From: a virus
DNA length: 52,114 nt
IMG/VR virus record: IMGVR_UViG_3300042462_000264
Location: 1 to 52,114 of that record
Reading direction: 5' to 3' (one strand)
This document shows positions 31,918 to 43,100 of the stretch, piece by piece. A program made the translations under genes and the position numbers. The notes under the pieces are model-generated. The model searched no databases. It worked only from the letters and a program-made list of their open reading frames with translations, and was not told the DNA's origin. Each line of letters starts with the position of its first letter. The first letter of the stretch is position 1.

Positions 31918-34767
31918 TCAACCTGCAGGAGTTGCAATTGCTCTAAAGTTTGCGATATAAGGGATGACAGATGAACTGGCAGCAGTCATCACGATCTTGA
32001 TTGCATAGTATTTAAACTTCCCACCAAGCGGATAAGTCACGCCATTCTCAACATAAGAAACTCTATTTACATCAAGACTTGCACGATATTCTAACTCGAT
32101 GACCTGATTTTGATCCTTCGAGAAATTATCATTGACTTTTGACATACGTTGCCATTTTTTATTTTCGAATGGATCTGTATCGTCTCCAGACTTGACCTTA
32201 TAATAAACATTCACATCTGTGCCAACAGGGCGATTGCAATCCAAGTAAACTCGAATATCGCCAGCATCGAATCCGTCAGCAAGAGTAATTGTTTTTGTTA
32301 CATACTTCGCCTTACAGTTACCACCTGATGCTCCATTTTCACCAGCAACGACAGCTGTCGCATTATCTGTACTTCCGACCTCAGAAATTGTGATCGTAGG
32401 AGCAGTATAATACCCAGAGCCTGGTTCGTCAACTACAATCATCGCAATATTGGCAGAATATGAAGGGAATGTATTTGACACATACGAAGTTGCATTTACA
32501 AGAGCAGCAACATAAGCATTTGCAGTCACGCCGTCTGAACGATCAGGTGCAGAGAAAGTGATGGTGATATTGGACACATTTGAATGTCTACCAAGATTTG
32601 TAAAGGTAATATCAGATGCAGAAATACCAGCATCATTGATAATATATTCAAAGGCAACCGCACTGATTCTTTCCATGTCAACCAATGGTGCAATGTTTTC
32701 ATCAGTAGTTGACAAATCTGCCTTCACAAGTAGCGATTCATTATTACCTGCAATGATTCTTCTTCTGCGATTAGATGATTTTGTAGATGTCTCAAAATCT
32801 TCGCTGAAGTCAAAGATCTTTCCTGGTCTAACATTTTTCCAACCATCATCAAACGATCCATCGATGTTCGTTGTCTTAAACGCATAATTGATGCTTGTTG
32901 GCTTGAAATTATAATCTGTGCTGTGAATCAAAATAGAGTCAACATTAACATTAGATAGAATATTCTCTGGAACAAAGGTGATCGTATTTGATGTTGCACC
33001 ACTCCAATTTGCATAACGAACACGGAACATCAAATCCTCGTTCGGGATTGGTGACCAATTTGATGCATTTTGCGCCTTGAAGAGATCTCCAATATATGGT
33101 TGCTCTGAGACTCTTCTTGCAGGAGTTGTTCCTAGAATTTCTCCACCAACTTCTGCAACAAACAATGCGTAGTCTGGTGAAGAAGTTGACACTGTGATCG
33201 CATACTCTTTAGATGGCTTCACGATGACTGGTGGAGAGAATCTAAATGTTGTCACTGTTGTAATCTGAGATGAGTCTGGAATCAATGAGGTATTAATATC
33301 TTTTGCTTCGACGATGCTTTGACCAAGAACCTTCGTAGATGGAAGATCGTTTTCCACTTCATTGATCGTAACTTTTACAGGAAGCTGTAAATCACCACTG
33401 GTTGGTTTCTCAGCAAAGAACAAATCAATACCACTAATTTGCAGTACGTTAAATTCTGATGTGATGCCATCTGAGTGAGTATTTGATGATGATGGAGTAA
33501 AGAATGTTTGAGAAAGTGGGAAGAACTTTCTATTATTCTTTAAAATGTCATTAGCATTAAGTGCAACTTCTTTCGAAGGCGCAATTGTGTCATATGCGAC
33601 TCTTGCATAATCAGACATGAGACCCATATTACCCACTACAGAGTAATAGTTAAATGCTCTCATCTTATAATCTGTACTGTCGCTAGATGCAGCGTCAGTG
33701 ATCGTAAGAAGTCTCTTGCCAGCTGAGAAATACGCATCAGAAACTTCTGGAATATGGAACAAACCAGCAAGAACACCAAAATCATCAACTTCATGCTTTC
33801 CATAAGAATATTTGGAGTTGGATGTTACTGACACTGCAGCATTCAATGTGACCATAAATCCATTTGAAGAAACGCTATTGATTGTTCTTTCAGAAGCAAT
33901 ACCAGCTCCTGAGGCAATTCTAAGTGTCTCACCAACAGCAGGAGCAACATTTCCAGATAGATGAATCTCAGTTGTGCTATTGCTGCTTGCATACGACACT
34001 ACACCAGAGTAATGATTATGCGAAGCAACGTTTGCTGTTTTTGTAATATCTCGCTTACTATAGATTGTTGATCCTGCTGGGAAATTGTTGCCTGCTGTTT
34101 GAACTGCAGCAACATTCACTCTCTTTGAGTTATCGTCTCTAAAGAAAATTACTGAATTGGCTGAGAATTTTCTAAATGATCCAGCAATAGGCTTGATTAC
34201 AAGATAGGCATGTTGATTGGTTGTTCTTTCGTAACGCTCAACAGTTCCAGCAAAAGTAATTGGACCAGAATAATTGTTAGATGATGTTTGATAGATGACG
34301 TCATCTTCATAAACCACAGTTAAATTAACTCCTGTGGTTGTACTCAATGAGTTAGATCCATATGGAGCAATATTCACATTAATAAAGTTTTCATTAACAT
34401 AAACGAAGTTATTCGAAGATGTTAGAACTTTTGCGTACGCATTAGTTGTTGAATTGATAATTTCTTCATCTTGAAAGAACGGCACTGACATATTCGTCAC
34501 AGTCAGTTTGTTCGCCTTTTGCGTAAAGCGATTTACGTTGACCTTATCGAAGAAAATATTTGCATTAGCGTCTGGACATAAACCATTTGAAACAAATGTG
34601 ATTTCTTGATTTCGCATGAAGCGAGTATACTGGGCTCTTTGCGACTCATTGTCTTGAAATGACGTTTGCATGTCATCGTTAACGAACCCGAGTGTTCTTT
34701 GTAGCCCAACGTCCTCGTACTGGCGTCGAATAGAAGGCTCAAAAATTGTTCTTGGTATATATCCCAT
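31918..34767 (-). CDS. Large virion structural protein (baseplate/fibre network), family unknown
   Basis: 949 residues. It starts MGYIPRTIFEPSIRRQYEDVGLQRTLGFVNDDMQTSFQ and is beta-rich throughout. A GxGY module (VVDEPGSGYYTAPTITI) near residues 775-815 is shared with gp6, the gp7-like protein and gp8 here. The C-terminal 120 residues contain FDAGDIRVYLDCNRPVGTDVNVYYKV and KFKYYAIKIVMTAASSSVIPYIANFRAIATPAG, a pattern I associate with large structural proteins following DUF4815 in marine T4-like genomes. It may take the place of T4 gp9-gp12-region proteins that are not otherwise visible. That is by position only. Confidence 0.7.
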   Translation of the reverse strand: MGYIPRTIFEPSIRRQYEDVGLQRTLGFVNDDMQTSFQDNESQRAQYTRFMRNQEITFVSNGLCPDANANIFFDKVNVNRFTQKANKLTVTNMSVPFFQDEEIINSTTNAYAKVLTSSNNFVYVNENFINVNIAPYGSNSLSTTTGVNLTVVYEDDVIYQTSSNNYSGPITFAGTVERYERTTNQHAYLVIKPIAGSFRKFSANSVIFFRDDNSKRVNVAAVQTAGNNFPAGSTIYSKRDITKTANVASHNHYSGVVSYASSNSTTEIHLSGNVAPAVGETLRIASGAGIASERTINSVSSNGFMVTLNAAVSVTSNSKYSYGKHEVDDFGVLAGLFHIPEVSDAYFSAGKRLLTITDAASSDSTDYKMRAFNYYSVVGNMGLMSDYARVAYDTIAPSKEVALNANDILKNNRKFFPLSQTFFTPSSSNTHSDGITSEFNVLQISGIDLFFAEKPTSGDLQLPVKVTINEVENDLPSTKVLGQSIVEAKDINTSLIPDSSQITTVTTFRFSPPVIVKPSKEYAITVSTSSPDYALFVAEVGGEILGTTPARRVSEQPYIGDLFKAQNASNWSPIPNEDLMFRVRYANWSGATSNTITFVPENILSNVNVDSILIHSTDYNFKPTSINYAFKTTNIDGSFDDGWKNVRPGKIFDFSEDFETSTKSSNRRRRIIAGNNESLLVKADLSTTDENIAPLVDMERISAVAFEYIINDAGISASDITFTNLGRHSNVSNITITFSAPDRSDGVTANAYVAALVNATSYVSNTFPSYSANIAMIVVDEPGSGYYTAPTITISEVGSTDNATAVVAGENGASGGNCKAKYVTKTITLADGFDAGDIRVYLDCNRPVGTDVNVYYKVKSGDDTDPFENKKWQRMSKVNDNFSKDQNQVIELEYRASLDVNRVSYVENGVTYPLGGKFKYYAIKIVMTAASSSVIPYIANFRAIATPAG

Positions 34768-34782
34768 AATTGGTATCCCTAA

Positions 34783-37700
34783 TTAATGTAATGCTATTCT
34801 ATCTTCATAAACAAGATCTCTCAACATTCCGCCACCGCCGATGGAGATTTCTGGATCGGTACTAACTGGTGCAGCATACCAGGTATCAACAGTTGATACG
34901 ATTGGAGCCAAGCCCGTAATATCCGCTGGAATAGGATCTAGTGGAGGTGGCACAAAATCGATTAATGAAATCGTTCCCACTCCGTCAATGTAGATTGGTG
35001 GCGGAGTTGGTGGAGACACTGGAGCTGGTGGTTGTGGAAGTACCAAAACCTGACCAATCGTTGCTGGATCTGGATATGGAACTGGATCCATCACAATTTG
35101 TGGATATGCTGTTGGTGGATCCACTGTTTGAGTTGGAATCAAGTATGCTGGAGGTGCTACAGGCTCAAAGACGATAGCTGGAACTGGTACTGCTGGCGGC
35201 AATACTGGTTCAACTCGAGTATCAAGAACTGGAGAGTAAACATCAATAACAGGTGGTGGTTCCACAAATTTCACTGGAGGATCACATTTAATAAGTTCTG
35301 GAACATAATGTATTGATGGTGGTGGAACAATTTCTGTATCTGAATTGAGCACAGGTGGAAGCATCACAGAATAGTAATGATCCGTTGATGGGAACAAATG
35401 CACATCACCCTCAAACTTACCAGCAAGAACTGGTGGAATGATTGCAGTGTTTTTTGTTGCCGCTGTTTGAGCATTAATAATCTTTTCTGTTCCAGGAATT
35501 GTCCACATGACTTTCTTAGGCATGGTTGGATAATCTGGCGTTGTGTATGTCTTAGATTGTGGAACTAAATTAATATTAGTTGTTTTAGCATATGGTTTTA
35601 ATTTACCACCATCAATAGAGCACACAAAGTCTCCACTGGTGCTATCACCAACTTTAAACCCTGTAAAGTTGTCTACAATAATGCCATACTTCTCTTTCTG
35701 CGTTGCGTTGTCTTCATATAGAATTGCAGAGTCTTTAGCCTTTGTTTCAGCTAAAGTAAGTGCAGAATAGTATTCAACGTTTCTGATTCGCTGTTCAAGT
35801 TTACCAATGTCACGCATTGTATATCTCTTATGATCAAGAGCTCTTGCTGTGACATGAGTATGTGAACTTGTGTAGGCTGGAATATCCATCGTAAACAAAG
35901 TCATAGCATCACTTTGATCTGGCGGATACTTTGGATCTTTATTCGGAATACCGCTGACAACCTTCAATTCTTTTGACGACGTCAATACAATCTTATCTCT
36001 TCTTGGGAGATAGTATTCATAAGTCAATTCCATTGGCTCATATGGTAATGGAATTCTTGCGCCGAAGAATGTGTTGGCTGTTGTTCCGAGTGTTCTCGTT
36101 GGACGGAAATCAATACAATCTCTAAGAACGTATTCAACACCATCACCAGATTTAAAGATACCGATTTGACCGTTCGAATACTGTGTCTCTGGATAAGAAT
36201 CAACGCTGAAGTATCCAGTTGTTGTGGCGTGTTGATAGTATTCAACAAAGACCACTGTCTGACCACTTGGGGCTGTTCTTCCTGGCTTGAGGACTAACTT
36301 AGAATGATCATAGTATTCTGCTGTTTGTCCAGTATCAAGCATAAAGTTATTTGTCACATCAATTGCATTTGTCGTGTTCGGCATGTATGCAGGATTTCCA
36401 GAAGTATAAACCTTAATAAGTTTATAAACGTCTGGAATATAGAGTGATGTGTTGCCACCAGAAGTTTTATTAATTGTACTCGCTGGATCTGTGAACCAAA
36501 TACGACCATTTGAAGAGTCAATATAAACTGAAGTGCATCCAGTAACTGTAGTGTGTGGCGTGTAACTATCTGTTGCCAACAGTGTTGTATTTGCAACGTT
36601 GCCAACTCTTGTCTTACTACGAACATTGTTTCCGCTGTTCTCAGAATTTTCCATCTTGACTCTGACATAGATGTCAGCAGTGAAAGATCCATTGATTCCA
36701 GAGGTGATACTTAACCCTGTTGATGACGTTCTTGTAACACTTGATGGTGTAAAGATTTGTCCATTTGCAACTGGAGTAGAGTTTCCGCTATATGCCGTTG
36801 CAGTCCCAAGAGTTTTAATTACAAAGATGAAATTTTGACCAAGTAGTGTGGAAGAAATCGTGCTGCCGTCAGATCCAAAATCGAGCACTTCATTACCAGT
36901 CAAAGTGAGCGTTGAAACACCACTTGAATTAAATGATTGCGCTTCGAAGAATCGATTTGTCACATAATCAGCATTGTCAATTGAACCACGCTCAATTTGA
37001 ACATCTGGGAATTTGAATAATAAAGTTTTTCTATTTGAGTCGTAAACAATAGTTCGACCAGTGACGTCTTTACTATTATTCGAAACATTCATTGAAACAT
37101 TGAATGCTGTTTTGGCTGCATTTGCTTGAATAAGAGAATCAATATCTCGAGTGCTGTATAGAAGCGAGAATGTTTGACCAGATCCAATCAATCCAGTAAA
37201 TGGAACATCAACAACACCAACTCTTGTTGTTGAGTTGTAATCAACAATACGACGAACATCGCCAGAAGATGCACCAGAAGTAATTCTTACTGAGACATTT
37301 TGGTATGCATTAGCGATGTTTGCATAGTTGACTGGGAAATTGATTGCAAGAGTATTTGCACCAGTCGTTCCAGCAGTAACGGTGTTCGATGTTAATTGCA
37401 TATCGCTCAAGTAAACAATAAATTCTTCTCCAGAATTTCGAGTGATATGCTTTAATTTTGCGCTACCCATAAAGGTTGCGTTGTAAGTAATAGCATTTGT
37501 CAAATTGACACTGTTCTTTGGAACGCAGTGCAACTCGAGTGTTGGTAGATTTGCTGAATTTAAGAATCCGCTAGTATTTGATGCTAAGATTGAATTTGCA
37601 TACAAATAGTTGCCATATTCTAAAGACAGATCATAGTCTGTTGAGATTTGAGTTGTGCGTGCTTTCGGAATCGTAAGTCTTTGTGGACCGATTGCCTCAT

Positions 37701-38691
37701 ACTCAAATCCTTTTACATATGCTTTTCCTGGAGCGACAACAGCAATGAAACTATCGGTGTTGCCAGCTGCAGTTGATGTATTTGCTTCAAACGCGACTTT
37801 AAATGGGCTTACTGTATAATCGCCAGACTCATCGTAAGTGCGACGAGCAAGTGTCTTTTCAAGTTCAGAGTAAATTGGATACTTGACTTGTTTTGTAATG
37901 ACACCATTTTCGATGCGCAATAGTTCGAAGAACTTCGTGTCATCAACTGAATCTAATGCTCTTTTTGCAAGATCCAAAGAGAATTGGTATCGATGCGCAC
38001 CAGGAGCTTGGTAGTTGAATGATTGTTGAGCAGGATCGAGGAGATTTGCATCAGCACTTTCGTCAATAATTGTTTCGACGATTTCAAGTCCGACTTTATA
38101 TGACGGAGTGCTTGCATATGGATCTAAAACGATTGATTGCTGTGGAACCTGAACAAAGTATCCGTCAACATAGAACACACCAGGTTGAATCGTTGCAACT
38201 GATCCAATTCCTGTTGCGCTTGAAGCCAATAGTTTTGCTTCGTTACCGCCTGATTCTGCGTTCGAAATAACTTCGTTGTCGATAAATCGAGTGCCTCTCA
38301 AATACTTAACCATTAGTGTTGGATAAGTTTGAGTATCGTCTGTGGCAATTACTCTTGCTCTAGCCTTTGATGTACCAGCAATGTTGCGAATAACAGCGTT
38401 CTCATAATCTTCCACGTCGACGTCAGCACCGTTATAAGCAGTTTGCAATTTAATGTAAGGAACATTTAGATCATAAGTGATGTGACCGCCAAAAACTGGA
38501 GATCCATTCTTAAAAATGTGGTCACCGAATTGTTTAATCTGATTCTGAATAATGCTCTGAATTTGAGTTAATTCGCGAGCCTGTACAGCATACCCAGGAC
38601 GAAACAAGATACGAACATAGTTCTGTTCCTTGGCTCCGTTCGAAGCATTAAAATCGTCATAAAATGGTTCTACATTAAAATCTATTGCCAT
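34783..38691 (-). CDS. DUF4815-type virion structural protein with proline-rich C-terminal tail
   Basis: 1302 residues. The N-terminal half (FNVEPFYDDFNASNGAKEQNYVRILFRPGYAVQARELTQIQSIIQNQIKQFGDHIFKNG and VFYVDGYFV) is the hallmark of DUF4815, a phage structural domain. Middle regions are beta-rich, and CIDFRPTR, YEYYLPRRDKIVL and DIGKLEQRIRNVEYYSAL precede the tail. Residues about 1117-1263 are exceptionally proline-rich with many VPPP/EPPP/PPAP stretches. In this family the protein is thought to belong to the baseplate or fibre network. It follows gp8 by 11 bases and precedes the 949-residue structural gene by 15. Confidence 0.82.
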   Translation of the reverse strand: MAIDFNVEPFYDDFNASNGAKEQNYVRILFRPGYAVQARELTQIQSIIQNQIKQFGDHIFKNGSPVFGGHITYDLNVPYIKLQTAYNGADVDVEDYENAVIRNIAGTSKARARVIATDDTQTYPTLMVKYLRGTRFIDNEVISNAESGGNEAKLLASSATGIGSVATIQPGVFYVDGYFVQVPQQSIVLDPYASTPSYKVGLEIVETIIDESADANLLDPAQQSFNYQAPGAHRYQFSLDLAKRALDSVDDTKFFELLRIENGVITKQVKYPIYSELEKTLARRTYDESGDYTVSPFKVAFEANTSTAAGNTDSFIAVVAPGKAYVKGFEYEAIGPQRLTIPKARTTQISTDYDLSLEYGNYLYANSILASNTSGFLNSANLPTLELHCVPKNSVNLTNAITYNATFMGSAKLKHITRNSGEEFIVYLSDMQLTSNTVTAGTTGANTLAINFPVNYANIANAYQNVSVRITSGASSGDVRRIVDYNSTTRVGVVDVPFTGLIGSGQTFSLLYSTRDIDSLIQANAAKTAFNVSMNVSNNSKDVTGRTIVYDSNRKTLLFKFPDVQIERGSIDNADYVTNRFFEAQSFNSSGVSTLTLTGNEVLDFGSDGSTISSTLLGQNFIFVIKTLGTATAYSGNSTPVANGQIFTPSSVTRTSSTGLSITSGINGSFTADIYVRVKMENSENSGNNVRSKTRVGNVANTTLLATDSYTPHTTVTGCTSVYIDSSNGRIWFTDPASTINKTSGGNTSLYIPDVYKLIKVYTSGNPAYMPNTTNAIDVTNNFMLDTGQTAEYYDHSKLVLKPGRTAPSGQTVVFVEYYQHATTTGYFSVDSYPETQYSNGQIGIFKSGDGVEYVLRDCIDFRPTRTLGTTANTFFGARIPLPYEPMELTYEYYLPRRDKIVLTSSKELKVVSGIPNKDPKYPPDQSDAMTLFTMDIPAYTSSHTHVTARALDHKRYTMRDIGKLEQRIRNVEYYSALTLAETKAKDSAILYEDNATQKEKYGIIVDNFTGFKVGDSTSGDFVCSIDGGKLKPYAKTTNINLVPQSKTYTTPDYPTMPKKVMWTIPGTEKIINAQTAATKNTAIIPPVLAGKFEGDVHLFPSTDHYYSVMLPPVLNSDTEIVPPPSIHYVPELIKCDPPVKFVEPPPVIDVYSPVLDTRVEPVLPPAVPVPAIVFEPVAPPAYLIPTQTVDPPTAYPQIVMDPVPYPDPATIGQVLVLPQPPAPVSPPTPPPIYIDGVGTISLIDFVPPPLDPIPADITGLAPIVSTVDTWYAAPVSTDPEISIGGGGMLRDLVYEDRIALH

Positions 38692-38702
38692 GAGTTATAT
38701 TC

Positions 38703-40115
38703 CTAAAACCTTAATACAATTTTAAATTGCTGGTGTTCTGTTGGATCTCGAGTAATATATGCACTATTCTGAACGTAGAGCAATTGTCCAGAATACAATT
38801 TAACCGTAGTTCCTTCTAGTGCAGTCACAGTTGCTGTTGCTCCAGAATTTGCTCCAGTAATTGAGAACGAGTTGCTCACATTGATATTTGCAGTGTTTAC
38901 GATATTATTCACAAATATTGCAGAGTTAGCACCGTCAAAATGATCAACGACAGCAGTTAGATTCGCATTTGCCAAAGTAGACCCAGAGTAAACAATCTCT
39001 CTATTTTGGAAACTTCCGACCTGACTTGCTAAGAAATATTTAGTTGTCGTTCTATAAACCGTTCCTGTCGCTACAGTATTTGAGGTGAGTTGAGGATTCT
39101 TCAGAACAGAGATTTGTCTATATCTATTCTGACCACCTGAAACTGCAGGAAGAGTTTCGTTCTCATTTCCCTCAATTGTTGCGCTGATCATGAGAGCAGA
39201 AGCTCCGAGTTCGCTTGCGACGTTAGATCCATGTCCACCTGGAGGACCGATAATTGCGATTAGATTCGCGTTTGCAGTTCCAGGAGTCTTGTTTGGGTCG
39301 ATAAGAGAAATAGATGCTCTGGTGTAGTTGTTACCACCAGAGATGACGGTATATCCTGTGATATTTCCACCGTTTGCAGCGGTTGAAAAGACATTTACAC
39401 GAATATTGGCGTCTGTTCCGTCGCCATTTACAGTTACGATGTTTAGGAAGTTGTTGTTATTATTTGCGTTAAATCCAGCGCCACTTGTAATAATCTTAAG
39501 AATATCAAGTCGACCGTTATCAGCACTTCCAGCCACGTTACTCTCAACATAGATTGGCATATAATCGTTCGTAAAAAACTTCTTCTTCAATCCATATGGA
39601 ATCGTGTACATATATTTCCACTTATATCCATCGGAAGTTTCAATATATGGGTTCTCAGGGAGCTGGCCACCAAGATCAATGTCTGGCATAATCGTGGAGG
39701 CAATGTTTCCGTTATTAAACAAACACTTGAACACCTGATCTTTCGTATTTCTTGCATAGAACTTATTATCATATGCGATGTTTGCTGTGTTGGCTTTTGC
39801 GAATAGATTTAGATCTTGTGTGTACTCAACGTATGTTGTTCCGTTAGACCAGTCAACACGAGGAACAACTAGATTCATATCGGCTGAAGTGATTCTCTTC
39901 ATACCGATCATATCGTTCCAGAGATTGTAGAACGCATTTGACGATTCAACTGGACTTGGAACAGTGATGTCATCTAGAATAGATGAGTTTGAAGTGTTCG
40001 CCCATTCTTGTGGACGACCAATTGTTATGTACAAATAAGCATAGTTACTTGCAATAAAATTCTCAAAGCAAGTTGCTGCAAACGTTCCAAAGTTTCGAGT
40101 GAATAGTGATGACAT
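38703..40115 (-). CDS. 8: Baseplate wedge subunit gp8
   Basis: 470 residues, longer than T4 gp8 (334). The features are those of marine T4-like gp8: YLYITIGRPQEWAN near the start, FYNLWNDMIGMKRITSADMNLVVPRVDWSNGTTYVEY, FYARNTKDQVFKCLFNNGN and YIETSDGYKWKYMYTIPYGLKKKFFTNDYMPI. Extra length comes from GxGF/GxNY beta modules at about residues 210-270. gp8 dimers join wedge arms in the T4 baseplate. It is spaced nine bases from the gp7-like gene, in the standard gene order 25-6-7-8. Confidence 0.85.
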   Translation of the reverse strand: MSSLFTRNFGTFAATCFENFIASNYAYLYITIGRPQEWANTSNSSILDDITVPSPVESSNAFYNLWNDMIGMKRITSADMNLVVPRVDWSNGTTYVEYTQDLNLFAKANTANIAYDNKFYARNTKDQVFKCLFNNGNIASTIMPDIDLGGQLPENPYIETSDGYKWKYMYTIPYGLKKKFFTNDYMPIYVESNVAGSADNGRLDILKIITSGAGFNANNNNNFLNIVTVNGDGTDANIRVNVFSTAANGGNITGYTVISGGNNYTRASISLIDPNKTPGTANANLIAIIGPPGGHGSNVASELGASALMISATIEGNENETLPAVSGGQNRYRQISVLKNPQLTSNTVATGTVYRTTTKYFLASQVGSFQNREIVYSGSTLANANLTAVVDHFDGANSAIFVNNIVNTANINVSNSFSITGANSGATATVTALEGTTVKLYSGQLLYVQNSAYITRDPTEHQQFKIVLRF

Positions 40116-40124
40116 ATTAGGTCC

Positions 40125-43100
40125 TCATGTCGTCCTTACGATCTCATATGCGACATTACTGAATGACGGAACAACATAGTATACAATGGCTGGCACATTT
40201 GGATTTCCATAGTTTCTTGGATTTGATGTGTCGATCGTAAGGTTTGTTGTATTAGTGATTCCAGTATTGCTATTCAATGTGATCGCATTACCAGAAATGC
40301 TATTAATTGTTTTCGTGAGTAAGTTTCCATCAACACTGATCATAATTCGATCGCCAGTCGATATAAATCGAGCGATCGGATTCGTATTTCCAGCAATTTG
40401 AACAACTGCATTTCCGCTGTTGATTTTCGCCTTACCTTCTCCCACAAGAATGCAAGGACTTTCAATATTTAGTGAGTAATTATTAGAGATTCCAGTAATA
40501 ATCTTGGAGAATGCGCGGAAGGTGTTTGCAGAATTAATGACAATGATATCATTCACATTTGCAACAGTGTCAAACGTTCCGTCTCCACTGATCACGTTAT
40601 TCGATTCAAATGCAACAGAGCAATTATCGATTAAATTGTTCGTTGTTAGTACAACTTCATGAGCACTAATATCTGATTCAAATTCTAGATTATAATCTTC
40701 TGGGATGACGTGCGTTGGAAGCAGTCTAGTTCCTGCAGGGTGAGCCACATCTAGAATGGTTTTCTTGTATGTGTCAAAACTTTCTTCAGAAACAAGTTCA
40801 TATGAGAAGTTGTGATACCTTTCTTTATCCTGAAGTCTCTTATCAGAACTGATAAATCCGTCACTGTTTAGATAATATCCGTTGTATCGGATCAGTCCTT
40901 GCAAGAATTCTGCATTCGCTTTCGCTTTCGCATTTCCGTATGTTTTTGGATAACTTACTCCATTAAACACGGTAGCCGTAACATTAATTCCAGTATTGTG
41001 AACATTCACAAGGTTTCCAGTGATATTTGCTCTTGTTACAACCAACTGTCCATTTGCTGGTGCGCCAGAGTAGTTATAAACGCGAAGGAAATTATTTGAT
41101 CCCCATTGCCCGTCAACAATTCCCGTGAATGTCTTGGCGCTTGGCGTTCCTTGATACACAACATCATTTTCGAGAATCTCGGCAACATTCGTTGTGTTGC
41201 TTGATGGATCAAGATAGAGATCGTAAATCTTAAGGGAAACGTTTGGTGTTGAGATATATCCTGCGCCGCGACTTGTAAGTTTAAAGTCGATAATTTCTCC
41301 GAGAGTCGTCGCAGTTGGAGTGATGTCTTCACCATCACCTAACAAATATGCTTTTAAAATTGCACCAGTTCCAGATCCATTTACTGTAACATTAGGAGCA
41401 ATAGGATATCCCTCACCGCGATTTGTCAATTCAATAGCCGTGATGAATCCACCACTCACTGCAGAAACGCGACCAGCAGCACCAACTCCAGTTCCAGTGA
41501 AATTTAATACATCGTTGACTGCATAACCAGTTCCACCATTGATGACCTCAACGTTGGCAAGAATTCCCATCCCGAGAATGATTGGACGATTATCCATTCT
41601 AATGGTTTTTGTCAAGATGTTTATCTGATTAATATTCGTCTCAAACTGTCTATCTAAGAAAGCAGTTTTCGAAGCACCATCATAATCAATGATGGTTCTA
41701 TATTGACTTTCAAGAAGCAATCTTCTTCCGTTATACCAGTCATCAGTTGTTGAGAATCCAGAACCACTTAATTTGATTGAAGCATTTACTGGATTGTACG
41801 TGCTGAAACTTCCTGGATTAATCGTAATAAATCCATCAGATGAATAGTCTGTTTCATACGTTGCAACTACATTTAATGACGCTGGTGGTTCGCTATCGAA
41901 ATCTGCACCACCAGAAATAATTGCTGTAGTCAATATTGGATTGACATTAAATGTTTCAAACGCAAGTGAATTGTATAGTTTCGTATCGCCAAGAGAATTG
42001 ATTTGAACTAGACTTGTTACATCTGGTGTGGTTGTGAGAATTGAATTTGCATTCAATTTCTTATTCGTTGCGCTACCCGAGAAAGCAGAAGTCACTGTTA
42101 AGTGATTCGCATTTGTGACAACATCAATCACTCTTTCTTCACCGTTAATTTCAATGGTCTTTCCAGAGTACAGGTAATTATAAAATCCTGGTGTGCCACC
42201 AATAAAATTGGTGAGATTTGGATATGTTGTATTGCCAACAACCTCAACACCAGAAATATTCACAGTGCCTTCGATTGGAGTGTTTGCATTCAGAATAGCC
42301 ATGGTGTTTGAACCATAGTAGTCTGAGATTACAACAGTATTGATATTTGCTCCAAATCCATTTGATGCTGTTCCAGAAAGAATTCGAAGTATCGTACTAT
42401 TATAATAGTCGTTTGTGGAACTTACTGTTGGAGCATTCGCAATGTTGACAGTTGTTTGCGTTGTTCCAGCTGGCGTGACCAAGAACGTTGTATCTGGATT
42501 TGTGTTTGGTAAATCGTATGCAACGTTCAATGTCAAGTTAGCAGAAAGAAGAATAGCATCTAATCCCCAGCTGAGTTGTATGTTAGCATTTGGCGATGTT
42601 GTGTCAATGACGCTGACAACAATGTTACCACCAGAACCGTTTCCTGTACCATCATAAACGCCAGACGATGTATTTTTAGTGATAATATCAACGTAACTAT
42701 TCGGAGCGATTCTAAAACCATAACCTCTTCGAACAATGGTTGTTGAGTCAATACTTGCGCTCGTTACGTTATTAACATATGCAACTGCTTTTTGTCTTGA
42801 TGTGAGACCAGGATCCAATCCACCGTAAATTACGACAGGATCGCCAGTAACATATCTTCTGCCTCTCTTTCGAGGATTAATACGAACATTTGACAAACTG
42901 CCGATAATCGTTTCAGTGAAAACTAATTTTGTTCCATTAGTATCAACATATTCAATATCTAATGTCTCACCGTTTACGAATGGTCTTGTAACGCCAGAAA
43001 CATAAGCCTCATAAATTTCAGTATTTGTGCCAGCATCATATGATCTATAAACTCTTTCAATGATGCAAGTTGCGCGAGATATTGTGCCAATACCTTTTCT

